Positions 18,523 to 27,113 of a stretch of 34,033 nucleotides of DNA are shown here, one piece after another (position 1 is the stretch's first letter; the number at the start of each line of letters is the position of its first letter). Location of the stretch: contig SVGB01000026.1 in assembly GCA_015056565.1 (NCBI GenBank), forward strand, positions 1 through 34,033. The letters run 5' to 3'. Under the pieces are notes generated by a model. That model saw nothing but the letters and a program-made list of their open reading frames with translations. It was not told the origin of the DNA and did no database searches. Both the position numbers and the translations under genes were made by a program. This stretch comes from Butyrivibrio sp. (GTDB taxonomy: Bacteria; Bacillota; Clostridia; Lachnospirales; Lachnospiraceae).

Positions 18523-20157
18523 TCAGGACTGATTCTGGTCTTCGACGATATGCGCTCCGGCGTAGATCTCGCGAAGCTTTGGCTTGTCAATCTTGCCGGT
18601 TGCGTTTCTTATGACATTTGCGAAGATGATCTTTCTAGGCCTCTTGTACCTTGGAAGATCCACGCAGAACTCATCAACCTCTTCTTCTGTTAAGGTCATT
18701 CCCTCTTTTACCTGGATGATGGCAGCTGCAATCTCACCAAGACGCTGGTCGCGAAGACCGATAACTGCGGCGTCGTGGATCTTGTTGTTCTTCATAAGGA
18801 AGCTCTCGATCTGAACAGGATACAGGTTCTCACCGCCGGAGATGATGACATCTTTCTTTCTGTCTACCAGGAAGATGAAGCCTTCCTCGTCCTGACGAGC
18901 CATGTCTCCTGTAAAGAGCCAGCCGTCTTTGAGGATTTCTTTTGTTGCCTCAGGGTTCTTGTAATATTCAACCATTACGCCGGGACCCTTGACGCAAAGC
19001 TCACCGATCTCGCCCTGCTTAACGATGTTTCCTTCTTCATCGACAATCTTGGTCTTCCAGCCATATCCTGGAACTCCGATGGCGCCAACCTTTCTGACAT
19101 TTTCCATTCCAAGGTGTACGCAGCCAGGGCCGGTGGATTCTGAAAGACCATAGTTGGTGTCGTATTTGTGATGTGGGAAGTACTCAAGCCAGTGGCGCAC
19201 CAGTGATGGTGGGATTGGCTGAGCACCGATGTGCATAAGTCTCCACTGTTTTAAGTGGAAGTCCTCAAGCTTTAGCTTGCCGCTGTCGAGGGCAGCAAGG
19301 ATGTCCTGAGCCCAGGGCACAAGGAGCCATACGATGGTGCATCTCTCCTCAGAAACTGCTCTGAAGATTGCCTCAGGTGAGTTGCCCTTAAGAAGTACTG
19401 CGCGGCTTCCGGTATAAAGAGATCCGAACCAGTGCATTTTTGCGCCAGTGTGATAGAGGGGCGGGATGCACAGGAAATTGTCTGCGTGTGTGGTCTCATG
19501 GTGCATGGCCTCCATCTGGGCTGACTGCATCAGAGCTGTGTGGATGTGCAAAATAGCCTTAGGGAAACCTGTGGTTCCTGATGAGAAATAGATTGCAGCA
19601 TCATCCTTGTCCTCAATAAGGATCTTGGGAGCCCTTGAGGATGCGTTGGATGCGTATCTGTAGTAATCATCTGCATAGGATGGGCACTGATCACCTACAA
19701 ACAAAAGAAGCATCTCTTTTTTCAGCTTCTGGGCGATGTCCTCGATCCTGCCGATAAATTCAGGTCCGTAGAATAAAACATCTGAATCAGATGCCTTGAG
19801 ACAGTAGTCAATCTCCTCTGAGTCAAAACGGAAATTGAGAGGAACTGCCACAGCGCCGGCTTTGAGAACGCCAAAGTAGATTGGCAGCCACTCAAGGCAG
19901 TTCATAAGAAGAATGGCACATTTCTGGCCTTTTTTAATACCTCTCTCGATCAGCATATTGGCCACACGGTTTGCCTTCTCATCAAACACGGACCAGGTGA
20001 TCTGTCTCCTGTAATAATTGGTAGATGTTGGCTGGATGAGCTCATATTCCTTCCAGGTAACTCTCTGTTCCTCTTTTATCTCAGGATTGATCTCAACAAG
20101 CGCAACTTCATCTCCATAGAGTTTAGAGTTTCTCTCTAATAAATCTGTAATTGGCAT
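18523..20157 (-). CDS. AMP-dependent acyl-CoA synthetase, CaiC/FadD-like
   Basis: A 544-aa class I adenylate-forming enzyme and first gene of the aryl-acid operon. Motifs: P-loop SSGTTGFPK at 192-200, the adenine-site motif YGLSEST, GWLFTGDM, the hinge region DRKKDVIISGGENLYP, and the catalytic Lys in NATGKIDK (K522). It joins a carboxylic acid to CoA via the acyl-AMP. The substrate cannot be read from the sequence. Its place ahead of iorAB suggests an aryl or arylalkanoic acid, which would give the operon two acid:CoA ligases from different subfamilies. There is an insertion-like stretch near residues 25-55 (EIKEEQRVTWKEYELIQ and on) before the usual N-domain. Ribosome site GGGGGAG. Confidence 0.88.
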   Translation of the reverse strand: MPITDLLERNSKLYGDEVALVEINPEIKEEQRVTWKEYELIQPTSTNYYRRQITWSVFDEKANRVANMLIERGIKKGQKCAILLMNCLEWLPIYFGVLKAGAVAVPLNFRFDSEEIDYCLKASDSDVLFYGPEFIGRIEDIAQKLKKEMLLLFVGDQCPSYADDYYRYASNASSRAPKILIEDKDDAAIYFSSGTTGFPKAILHIHTALMQSAQMEAMHHETTHADNFLCIPPLYHTGAKMHWFGSLYTGSRAVLLKGNSPEAIFRAVSEERCTIVWLLVPWAQDILAALDSGKLKLEDFHLKQWRLMHIGAQPIPPSLVRHWLEYFPHHKYDTNYGLSESTGPGCVHLGMENVRKVGAIGVPGYGWKTKIVDEEGNIVKQGEIGELCVKGPGVMVEYYKNPEATKEILKDGWLFTGDMARQDEEGFIFLVDRKKDVIISGGENLYPVQIESFLMKNNKIHDAAVIGLRDQRLGEIAAAIIQVKEGMTLTEEEVDEFCVDLPRYKRPRKIIFANVIRNATGKIDKPKLREIYAGAHIVEDQNQS

Positions 20158-20193
20158 AATATAATTCTCCCCCGCTTTAAAGTGCTAAAGTAA

Positions 20194-20222
20194 AGTATAC
20201 CTTTTTTTCTTTTAAAAAGCAA
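20194..20222 (-). promoter_or_regulatory. Sigma-70-type promoter of the acyl-CoA synthetase/ior operon
   Basis: On the minus strand, TTGCTT and TATACT are separated by 17 nt, 37 nt before the first start codon. Downstream of the -10 box lies TTTAGCACTTTAAAG, containing the self-complementary CTTTAAAG, a possible operator of unknown partner. Confidence 0.65.
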
Positions 20223-20294
20223 ATATAAAGGTGGATAAAGTCAGAAGGTGTGATGATTTTTCAAAAAATTTAGAGTTTATTATTTACTATACAA

Positions 20295-20323
20295 TTGATA
20301 AACGACAAACCGTGTATTACTAT
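20295..20323 (+). promoter_or_regulatory. Possible promoter of the chemoreceptor gene
   Basis: TTGATA and TACTAT with a 17-nt spacer, about 50 nt before the GTG start and divergent from the ior operon promoter. There is no match to the motility sigma consensus (TAAA-N15-GCCGATAA). The -10 match is only partial. Confidence 0.4.
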
Positions 20324-20374
20324 AGTGGTAGCGCAGCTTTTTATGCGAATTTACAGAACAGGAGATGACAAAAC

Positions 20375-22387
20375 GTGAAGACAAAACGAGGATCCTTAAA
20401 AAAGACATTACTAACCAAGATCATCATCTATTCAGCAATCATTATCATTGTTATCACTCAGCTTAGTATTAAGCTTGCTGTTGATAATATTGAGCCTCTT
20501 ACATACAACATTCTGGCGAGAGAATCCGTAACTTATGCAAGTGAGATACAGAGCTGGTGGAGTGGAGTTAAAGAGAGAGTTGCTCAGACTGCATCAGTTA
20601 TCAAAAAGTCTCCTGCTATGTCTCATGAAGATATGAGAGATCTTCTTCTTGCTCTTACAGCTGAGGATCCTGACTCCCAGGATATTTACATGGCTTATGG
20701 AAAAGAAAATGTATTCCTTGATGGTTCAGGCTGGATCCCTGACGATACCTTCGTGTTTACAGACAGACCGTGGTATCAGGGAGCAATTGCAGCAGGAGGA
20801 AATGTCTTTTCATCAGAACCTTACGTAGATGCCTCCACAGGTAAGACCTGTCTTGCATGTTCTGCCATGATAAGTGATGGAACGGTTTTGAGCAGCGATA
20901 TAAACTTTGATAAAGTTGCAGAGAAGGTAAATGGCTTTACTTCCTATGCACCGGATGCCAAGTATTACATTATAAATAAAGATACAAAAGACATACTTAT
21001 AAGCAATGTGACTGAGAGCGTTGGACAGACACTGGCTGATACTACAGATCCTGTTGCTCAGGGACTTGCAACTATATATGATTCCCTCAACACATCAGTT
21101 ACAAGTGATGGCAGCAAGGTTAAGACAGCCAAGACTCCAGCAGGTTCTATGATGTTTGTTGCAACTGACATCGAGGGCACATCCTGGGTGGTAGTAAGTG
21201 CTGTATCTTCCAATATTTTAAGTGGCGCCATCATCAAGGTAATGGCCCTTACAATGATCATTGGATTTTTACTTATAATCCTGATGTCAGTGCTTATGTA
21301 CTTTACTATAAGGAAGTCCATCGGGCCTGTTACCACAGTTACAGAAAGACTTACAGATATCAGTCAGGGCGACTTTACAGTTGCACTTGTTCCTGAAGGA
21401 AACAACGAGATCACAACTCTTAGTGAGAGCTTAAATACATATATTGAAAAGATGAGGACAACCCTCAACAGTCTGTCTGGAATTTCAGGAGAGATGAGCA
21501 CCCGCGCAGGAGAATGCTTTGACATCTCCCACAGCCTTTCAGATGCTAACCAGAATCAGGGTGAGTCCATTGAAAAGCTCAACAGTACTTTAAATGCCAT
21601 GACTTCTTCTATTGAAGAGATTGCAGATGCTGCTAACGAGCTGGCATCCACATCAAGTCAGCTGGCTACCAACGCAGAAGACGTTCGTGCTCTTTGCGAT
21701 CAGACCATGGAGGCTTCCGGCAAGGGCAAAGGCGAGATGGAACTTATGACCAAGAACGTTACAACCCTTGGAAATACCATCAACGAGCTTACAGACCTTA
21801 TTAAAATTACTGCCAAGTCAGTTGAAGAGATCACAGGTATCACAGAGGCCATCAATGCTATTTCAGCTCAGACCAATCTTCTTTCACTCAATGCATCTAT
21901 TGAGGCTGCAAGAGCAGGAGAGATGGGTAAGGGATTTGCAGTAGTAGCTCAGGAGGTTGGTGCTTTGGCAAACCAGTCATCTGAAGCTACCGACAACATC
22001 AGAAGACTTATTGAAGATGTTACCAAGAATATTGAAGATATCAACAACAAGGCTGATATATGTGTAAAAGATATGGAAGCCTGCATAAACGGTGTTAACG
22101 AGGCAAACGATTCCTTCAACACGATCTATGAGGATGTCAGCAAGGCTACAGAGGGCATCGTAGAGATTGCAGGCGGAATCGAGAGGATCAACGATGTTGC
22201 ATCAGGTAACGCTGTCACTACCAAGGAACAGGTTTCAAACATCAACGAAGTCCTTGGTCTTAGCGATGTGATCGTAACTGAGAGTAACAGACTCCGCCAG
22301 GAAACAGAGAACATCACCGCTGTATCCGAGAACCTCAACAAGTATTCAGACGAGATCAACTCAGATCTGTCACAGTATACACTGTAA
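20375..22387 (+). CDS. Methyl-accepting chemotaxis protein with dCache sensor domain
   Basis: A 670-aa transmembrane chemoreceptor. A GTG start is used: GGAG is 10 nt upstream, while the nearby ATG at 20365 is in another frame. Membrane helices lie at about 14-34 and 286-310. Between them is an extracellular dCache_1-type domain with FTDRPWY at 128-134 and [12 protein letters not shown] at 146-157. HAMP follows (about 311-363), then the long helical signalling domain with the conserved tip ([21 protein letters not shown] and on, near 488-530). R131, W133, Y134, Y150 and D175 occupy positions like those of the amino-acid-binding dCache motif, but F126 replaces the first tyrosine, so an amino-acid ligand is plausible, not proven. 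There is no C-terminal pentapeptide for CheR/CheB docking. Confidence 0.95.
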   Translation: MKTKRGSLKKTLLTKIIIYSAIIIIVITQLSIKLAVDNIEPLTYNILARESVTYASEIQSWWSGVKERVAQTASVIKKSPAMSHEDMRDLLLALTAEDPDSQDIYMAYGKENVFLDGSGWIPDDTFVFTDRPWYQGAIAAGGNVFSSEPYVDASTGKTCLACSAMISDGTVLSSDINFDKVAEKVNGFTSYAPDAKYYIINKDTKDILISNVTESVGQTLADTTDPVAQGLATIYDSLNTSVTSDGSKVKTAKTPAGSMMFVATDIEGTSWVVVSAVSSNILSGAIIKVMALTMIIGFLLIILMSVLMYFTIRKSIGPVTTVTERLTDISQGDFTVALVPEGNNEITTLSESLNTYIEKMRTTLNSLSGISGEMSTRAGECFDISHSLSDANQNQGESIEKLNSTLNAMTSSIEEIADAANELASTSSQLATNAEDVRALCDQTMEASGKGKGEMELMTKNVTTLGNTINELTDLIKITAKSVEEITGITEAINAISAQTNLLSLNASIEAARAGEMGKGFAVVAQEVGALANQSSEATDNIRRLIEDVTKNIEDINNKADICVKDMEACINGVNEANDSFNTIYEDVSKATEGIVEIAGGIERINDVASGNAVTTKEQVSNINEVLGLSDVIVTESNRLRQETENITAVSENLNKYSDEINSDLSQYTL

Positions 22388-22416
22388 CGTCCCCACTGAC
22401 TCACCCCCTTGTCTTG

Positions 22417-23649
22417 TTATCGCTGCATTTTATTCAGCAGGTTCCCTACAGGGTTGTAGTGGACTTTCATGGCGCCAACAGGGCAGAACTCCTGACAGCA
22501 GAAGCACTTGATGCACTTGCTTCGGTCTATGGAAGGGATGTTGCCGGTACCCTTTGGGGAGGCGCCCTTTGAAGGGACCATGGTAATGGCCTTGGCAGGG
22601 CAGGTGTCATGGCACTTTTTGCAGCCTATGCATTCGGCCTTTTTGACCAGGGGCTTGGTGGAGTAGGCAAGCTTTACGGCAATTGATTTTATCTTGTTAA
22701 AAGCGCTTCCGCCCTCAAAGGTAATGCTCTGATGGATGGTAGCTCTTTTAAAATCTTTTATTACTGCATTGTCAATGTTATAGGTTCCAAGGATGTTTAC
22801 TTCACTGATGTCCTTGGGACCAAGGCCTCTATCATTTGCCACAAGCAGTGTATGGACGTCATTTATCCCCATTCCGATCATATGAGCACAGACCATATCA
22901 AGGCTGTAAGGTCTTTTGGAGGCAAGGAGCGCACCGATATGTCTCTTTTCTCCAGCTGTTGGACCGTTGCCCTCCATTCCGTCTATGGCATCCACGATGT
23001 AGAGGACGGGTTTAAAGAATTCGTTCAGATCCACCATGACGTTGGCGAAGGCCTTCTCCTCAGGGAATCTCATGTGGTAGTCGGGCTTGGTGGTTCCGGG
23101 GATGCAGCCAAACATATTTTTGACTGCGCAGCTCATGCCCATCATGGCGTGGGTCTTGAGCTTGGAAAATCCTATTATGGCATCCACATCGTCAAGCCAG
23201 CCGGTGTAGATAAAACTCTTAAGGGACACGGCATCAGGACATTTTCCGTCCTTTATGGAAAAGTCAGTGTTGAGGGTGACGGTAGCCCTTGGCATGCCAG
23301 GTACAAGCCCTTCTGGTCCTGCAATGCTTTCAAGCTCATACAGCCCGCAGGCTTTGTAGATGTTCTGAACGAAGGCCGGGGTATAGAGCCCTCCTGGACT
23401 GTCTCCAATAACAACGCTGGCGCCTCTTTCAACTAAGAGTTCGCAAAGTCTTCTAAGGAGCACAGGGTGAGTGGTGATGGCCTTATCAGCAGAAGAACCT
23501 GTAACAAGGTTTGCTTTTATTCCAATCTTCATGCCGGGCTTAACAAGATCAAGACCATCTATAAGTTCAAGACTCTCATCCAGAGCTCTTTTCACCTCTT
23601 CATATTCATAGCTGTCGCACTTAACCAGTGCTACCGGGGTATTTGACAT
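22417..23649 (-). CDS. DUF362 domain protein with two [4Fe-4S] clusters
   Basis: A 410-aa protein with an N-terminal DUF362 domain (about 5-310) and a C-terminal 2x[4Fe-4S] ferredoxin domain. Cluster cysteines are C340, C343, C346, C350 and C379, C382, C385, C389, each last cysteine followed by Pro. Recognisable DUF362 features include KANLVTGSSADKAITTHP, GDSPGG and GFSKLKTHAMMGMSCAVKNM. The family is widespread in anaerobes and its reaction is not established; electron transfer or an iron-sulfur-dependent enzyme is likely. The start has AAGGATG upstream. The gene converges on the chemoreceptor with only 29 nt between stops and diverges from the LRR gene, so it appears to be monocistronic. 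A rich CCG/GGC stretch near the 3' end stands out from neighbouring AT-richer genes. Confidence 0.9.
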   Translation of the reverse strand: MSNTPVALVKCDSYEYEEVKRALDESLELIDGLDLVKPGMKIGIKANLVTGSSADKAITTHPVLLRRLCELLVERGASVVIGDSPGGLYTPAFVQNIYKACGLYELESIAGPEGLVPGMPRATVTLNTDFSIKDGKCPDAVSLKSFIYTGWLDDVDAIIGFSKLKTHAMMGMSCAVKNMFGCIPGTTKPDYHMRFPEEKAFANVMVDLNEFFKPVLYIVDAIDGMEGNGPTAGEKRHIGALLASKRPYSLDMVCAHMIGMGINDVHTLLVANDRGLGPKDISEVNILGTYNIDNAVIKDFKRATIHQSITFEGGSAFNKIKSIAVKLAYSTKPLVKKAECIGCKKCHDTCPAKAITMVPSKGASPKGTGNIPSIDRSKCIKCFCCQEFCPVGAMKVHYNPVGNLLNKMQR

Positions 23650-23784
23650 CGGTGATCATCCTTTCCCACTTATAACAAGAAGTTTTCAATAGTACTCTTA
23701 ATTATATTGGATGCAGGTGGTACATGTGAAGACTCAAATGTAACTAACGAAGATATGTTAAAATGAATAAAGCGAGGTAACGGC

Positions 23785-24720
23785 ATGCCATTTTTATTCG
23801 AGAAAAAAGAGCACAATAAAGATGCTCATAAATATATAGAGATCACAGGTTTTGAAGGAACAGCAGGAGACCTGGTGGTGCCAGCGCAGATAGAGGGACT
23901 TCCTGTGGAAGTTATTGGCAATCATTCGTTTTCGGGGCGTCAGGATCTAAAGAGTGTCACCCTTCCTGAAACCATCAAAACCCTCTACGGCTTTGCTTTT
24001 CACAACTGCAGGAATTTAAAAAAGATATCTCTCTTTGACAGTATTGATGATTATTACGATGGTGTCTGCAGGCAGTGCGACAGTTTGAGCGAGATCGATA
24101 TTACCATAAACAGGAGTTGGTTTGAGGTTATAAGGAACTTCCTTGCAGACAACGACAGGACTTTACACTTTACAGTCAGAGTCAGCCAGGGATCAGCTGA
24201 CTATGTGACAAGCTCTCTGACTTTTCCTGAGTACGTGTACGACTTTAACGAGAATACCATGGCCCGCACCATTCAGTTTTCAATCGCAGGTTCTGGCATG
24301 TTCTACAGGGAGTGTGTGGACAGGCGTAGTATCAACTACCGCGAATATGACAAGCTTTTTGAAAAGGCCAAGATCGACGGCGGAAGTATATCGGAGGATA
24401 TAGCAGTGGGAAGGCTCCTTTATCCGGTGGAGCTGGATGACAGATACAGACTGATGTACGAAGAGTATGTGGCAGGAAGCGGCCTTTCTATATTGAAACG
24501 ATATATCGAAGGCGCCAAGGATGATCCTGCCTCGGCAGTAAATATGATCAGAGAACTTCTAAGATACAGCGGGGAAAAAGAACTTATTTCACGGGGCGCT
24601 ATAGATGAGGCAATTTCATGCTCTGTAGAGCTGGGGCTTACTGAAGTGACGGCAATACTTATGGAATCTGGAAGCGGCGCAGGCTCAGAAAAAAGCGTTG
24701 CTATGAGGTTTGAGTTTTGA
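23785..24720 (+). CDS. BspA-type leucine-rich-repeat protein with unknown C-terminal domain
   Basis: A 311-aa protein. Residues about 13-105 hold LRR_5 (BspA-like) repeats of about 23 residues: LVVPAQIEGLPVEVIGNHSF, LKSVTLPETIKTLYGFAF, LKKISLFDSI, LSEIDITI. There is no signal peptide, sortase motif or membrane helix, unlike the surface BspA proteins, so a cytoplasmic role is likely. Residues about 110-311 are not recognised. They include a segment of strands (about 120-180) and a helical, ankyrin-like end (about 190-295). Ribosome site GCGAGGT 7-8 nt upstream. The downstream transporter has its own promoter-like sequence. Intracellular LRR proteins of this kind may act as ligand-binding scaffolds; the partner is unknown. 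Confidence 0.8.
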   Translation: MPFLFEKKEHNKDAHKYIEITGFEGTAGDLVVPAQIEGLPVEVIGNHSFSGRQDLKSVTLPETIKTLYGFAFHNCRNLKKISLFDSIDDYYDGVCRQCDSLSEIDITINRSWFEVIRNFLADNDRTLHFTVRVSQGSADYVTSSLTFPEYVYDFNENTMARTIQFSIAGSGMFYRECVDRRSINYREYDKLFEKAKIDGGSISEDIAVGRLLYPVELDDRYRLMYEEYVAGSGLSILKRYIEGAKDDPASAVNMIRELLRYSGEKELISRGAIDEAISCSVELGLTEVTAILMESGSGAGSEKSVAMRFEF

Positions 24721-24723
24721 TAA

Positions 24724-24751
24724 TTGAATATTTGACATCAGATGGTATAAT
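24724..24751 (+). promoter_or_regulatory. Promoter of the transporter gene
   Basis: TTGAAT and a perfect TATAAT with a 16-nt spacer, 53 nt before the transporter start. A second TTGACA at 24732 is too close to the -10 box to be used with it. Confidence 0.55.
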
Positions 24752-24804
24752 CTTCGTTGGCTGCCTTGGCAGTTAGAATTTAAAGTGTTAAAGGATTATT
24801 TGTT

Positions 24805-26166
24805 ATGAGTGAAAATAGCAGAGGTGGATTCGGGTCACGTATTGGATTCATTTTAGTCAGCGCAGGATGTGCTATCGGAATTGGAAACGTGTGGAAGTTT
24901 CCCTATGTGGCAGGGCAGAATGGAGGCTCTGTCTTTGTTTTGTTTTACCTTTTATTTCTGATCATCATGGGAGTACCTGTAATGACCATGGAGCTTGCAG
25001 TTGGAAGAAAGAGCAGGCTTACATTGGTCAAAGGCTACAAATCCCTTGAAAAAGAAGGTTCAAAGTGGCATATCCACGGCTGGGTATCCATGATAGGAAA
25101 TTACCTTCTTATGATGTATTACACCACTGTTGCAGGCTGGATGTTTGATTATTTCTACAAGTTTGCAACAGGTGAATTTGAGCATCTTGAAAATGGCAGT
25201 GCAAAGGCTACATTTGACGGCCTTATGACAGACCCCATCGAGATGGGGATATTTACAATAATCACTGTCCTTATCGGATTTTTGGTACTTAGCTTTGGCG
25301 TTCAGAATGGCCTTGAGAGGGTAAATAAGTTCATGATGCTGGGGCTCCTTTTGCTCATTACAGTTCTGGCAGTTCACAGTGTCATGCTACCTGGAGCAAA
25401 GGAGGGGCTTTCATTTTTCCTTTTACCAGACTTTGGCAAAGCAAAGGCCGTAGGTATACACAAGGTTCTGGCAGCAGCAATGAATCAGGCGTTCTTTACA
25501 CTGAGCATCGGTATGGGCTCAATTGAAGTTTTTGGAAGCTACATGTCAAAGGACAGGGCTCTTAGCGGCGAAGCTATGAGGATCAGCGCGCTTGATACCA
25601 TGGTTGCCATCCTTTCAGGAATCATTATTTTCCCTGCATGCTTCTCTTTTGGAGTAGAACCGGAGCAGGGACCATCACTTATTTTCGTAACTCTTCCTGA
25701 GCTTTTCATCAACATGCCTCTTGGAAGGATTTGGGGAACACTTTTCTTTGTATTTATGAGCTTTGCAAGCTTTTCGACTGTAACTGCAGTATTTGAGAAT
25801 CTCATCGTGTGCCTTGTGGACAACTTCAAACTCTCAAGAACTGCATCAATAGTGATAAACTGCATCTTTATGATCTTTGCATCCCTACCATGTGTTCTTG
25901 GCTTTAACAAGTGGAGCGGCGTTACGTTCATGGGTGGCAGGAACATTTTGGACTTCGAGGACTTTTTGGTAAGTAACCTGATCCTTCCAATCGGAGCGTT
26001 AGTCATTCTTTTATTCTGTGTAACAGGCCTTGGTTGGGGATTTGACAACTACCTTGAGGAAGTAAATACCGGAGAAGGCACAAAAATGCCGCATTGGATA
26101 CGAAACTACCTGCGCTTCGTTCTGCCTGTTCTGATACTAATAATCATTATCAATGGACTTGTGTGA
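24805..26166 (+). CDS. Neurotransmitter:sodium symporter (SNF) family transporter
   Basis: A 453-aa Na+-dependent transporter of the LeuT/MhsT/Tyt1 family. TM1 carries the signature GCAIGIGNVWKFPY (about 22-35), which forms the Na+ and substrate site around the unwound helix. About eleven hydrophobic segments follow, closer to the shorter bacterial members (MhsT, Tyt1) than to twelve-helix LeuT. Known bacterial members take up hydrophobic or aromatic amino acids such as Trp or Tyr, which would fit the aromatic metabolism at 14230-20157, though the genes are not linked in an operon. The start has AAAGGA about 9-10 nt upstream. Substrate is inferred from the family only. Confidence 0.93.
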   Translation: MSENSRGGFGSRIGFILVSAGCAIGIGNVWKFPYVAGQNGGSVFVLFYLLFLIIMGVPVMTMELAVGRKSRLTLVKGYKSLEKEGSKWHIHGWVSMIGNYLLMMYYTTVAGWMFDYFYKFATGEFEHLENGSAKATFDGLMTDPIEMGIFTIITVLIGFLVLSFGVQNGLERVNKFMMLGLLLLITVLAVHSVMLPGAKEGLSFFLLPDFGKAKAVGIHKVLAAAMNQAFFTLSIGMGSIEVFGSYMSKDRALSGEAMRISALDTMVAILSGIIIFPACFSFGVEPEQGPSLIFVTLPELFINMPLGRIWGTLFFVFMSFASFSTVTAVFENLIVCLVDNFKLSRTASIVINCIFMIFASLPCVLGFNKWSGVTFMGGRNILDFEDFLVSNLILPIGALVILLFCVTGLGWGFDNYLEEVNTGEGTKMPHWIRNYLRFVLPVLILIIIINGLV

Positions 26167-26210
26167 ATTTTTGATTCAAATTCTACGTTTTTTTGTAATT
26201 TTTCTTACCT

Positions 26211-26246
26211 TTTTCGATTCTCGAAAACATATAGAAATGATATAAT
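26211..26246 (+). promoter_or_regulatory. Possible promoter and overlapping inverted repeat
   Basis: A perfect TATAAT at 26241-26246 lies 51 nt before the exported-protein start. The region where a -35 box would sit (near 26218) is a poor match and is covered by a 7-bp inverted repeat, TTTTCGA at 26211-26217 and TCGAAAA at 26221-26227. The repeat could be an operator. Confidence 0.42.
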
Positions 26247-26297
26247 TGTCAACGTTCGATGTTATAAACTATAAATATGTGTGAGGTAGAAAATTAC

Positions 26298-27047
26298 ATG
26301 AGAAAAACAACAAAAGCTATGATGATAGCCGGAACTGGTACAGTACTTGCTCTTGGTATCGTATTTGGTACAGGAAAGTTTGCAGTAGATGCTCTTGCTC
26401 AGTCAGGTGCTATTGCCAAAAAAGTTGAGATACGAGTTGAACCTGAAGTAACTGAGCCTCAAAGGGATATTCAAGAGGTACTTAAAGAACAGGCACAGGA
26501 GAGAGCAACTCAGGAGGTAGCAGCCCAGAGAGAAGCCCTGGTTGCAGAGGGTAGCAAGGCTGAGAATAAAACTGTAGATGGCGTTGAGTCTCAGGTTAAG
26601 GGCCTTTACCTGCTTAATGATATAAAGGGTATGTCCATAGTTCCTGACAGTAGTTACTACGCTGCAGAGGGCAATACTTCTGAGGATCCTTCAAAGTGTG
26701 AGATAGTAGCATATGAGACTGATGCAGCAAAGAGCCCTCAGGCAATTGAATGCGTAAAGGAAGTTCTGTCCACAACTCAGCCAACAGCTGTTATGGGACC
26801 TAGTGTCAATGTACAGTATAAGTGGCCTGCAGGACAGGAAGACTCCAAGATGGTTGGCGATTTCAAATTCGGTATTGATGAGTCTTTTGCAAAAGAAGGC
26901 GCAAATTATGCTGTAGTTGCTATTTATCCTGGCGGATTCTATCAGATCTACAAGGATACAGATGACAACCCAAATACTATTACAGTCCGCGCAGCTGGTA
27001 ATTACACAGACAATCTTGCAATGTATACTCTTATAAGGTTAGACTGA
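26298..27047 (+). CDS. Small exported or membrane-anchored protein of unknown function
   Basis: A 249-aa protein. The start at 26298 (MRKTTKAMM) is preferred over 26277 because GAGGTAG lies 8-10 nt upstream and a normal export signal results: a positive N-terminus, hydrophobic residues 8-32, and a possible cleavage after ALA near 34. There is no lipobox cysteine. Residues about 50-85 are a charged helix (QEVLKEQAQERATQEVAAQR). The rest (about 95-249) looks like a compact extracellular domain with several aromatic strands, ending in YTLIRLD. I do not recognise a family. A strong terminator follows 12 nt after the stop, so it is probably transcribed alone. Confidence 0.75.
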   Translation: MRKTTKAMMIAGTGTVLALGIVFGTGKFAVDALAQSGAIAKKVEIRVEPEVTEPQRDIQEVLKEQAQERATQEVAAQREALVAEGSKAENKTVDGVESQVKGLYLLNDIKGMSIVPDSSYYAAEGNTSEDPSKCEIVAYETDAAKSPQAIECVKEVLSTTQPTAVMGPSVNVQYKWPAGQEDSKMVGDFKFGIDESFAKEGANYAVVAIYPGGFYQIYKDTDDNPNTITVRAAGNYTDNLAMYTLIRLD

Positions 27048-27058
27048 TAAATATATTT

Positions 27059-27095
27059 AAGACTGCCGCAATTTCGCTTGCGGTAGTCTTTTTTT
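27059..27095 (+). terminator. Rho-independent terminator of the exported-protein gene
   Basis: A 12-bp stem AGACTGCCGCAA/TTGCGGTAGTCT with one G-T pair and a TTTCGC loop, followed by a T-run of seven. It ends directly against an ATG of the next gene. Confidence 0.93.
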
Positions 27096-27113
27096 ATGCC
27101 CATAATAATTACT

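Noticed and set aside
22388..22416. Decayed REP copy (CGTCCCCACTGACTC) between the chemoreceptor and DUF362 genes
   Set aside because: Only GTCCCC and a few bases match the core and no inverted arm is present; chance similarity is likely.
26164..26199. Terminator after the transporter gene (GAATTT/AAATTC with a T-run)
   Set aside because: The stem has only six weak base pairs, so it cannot be called with confidence.
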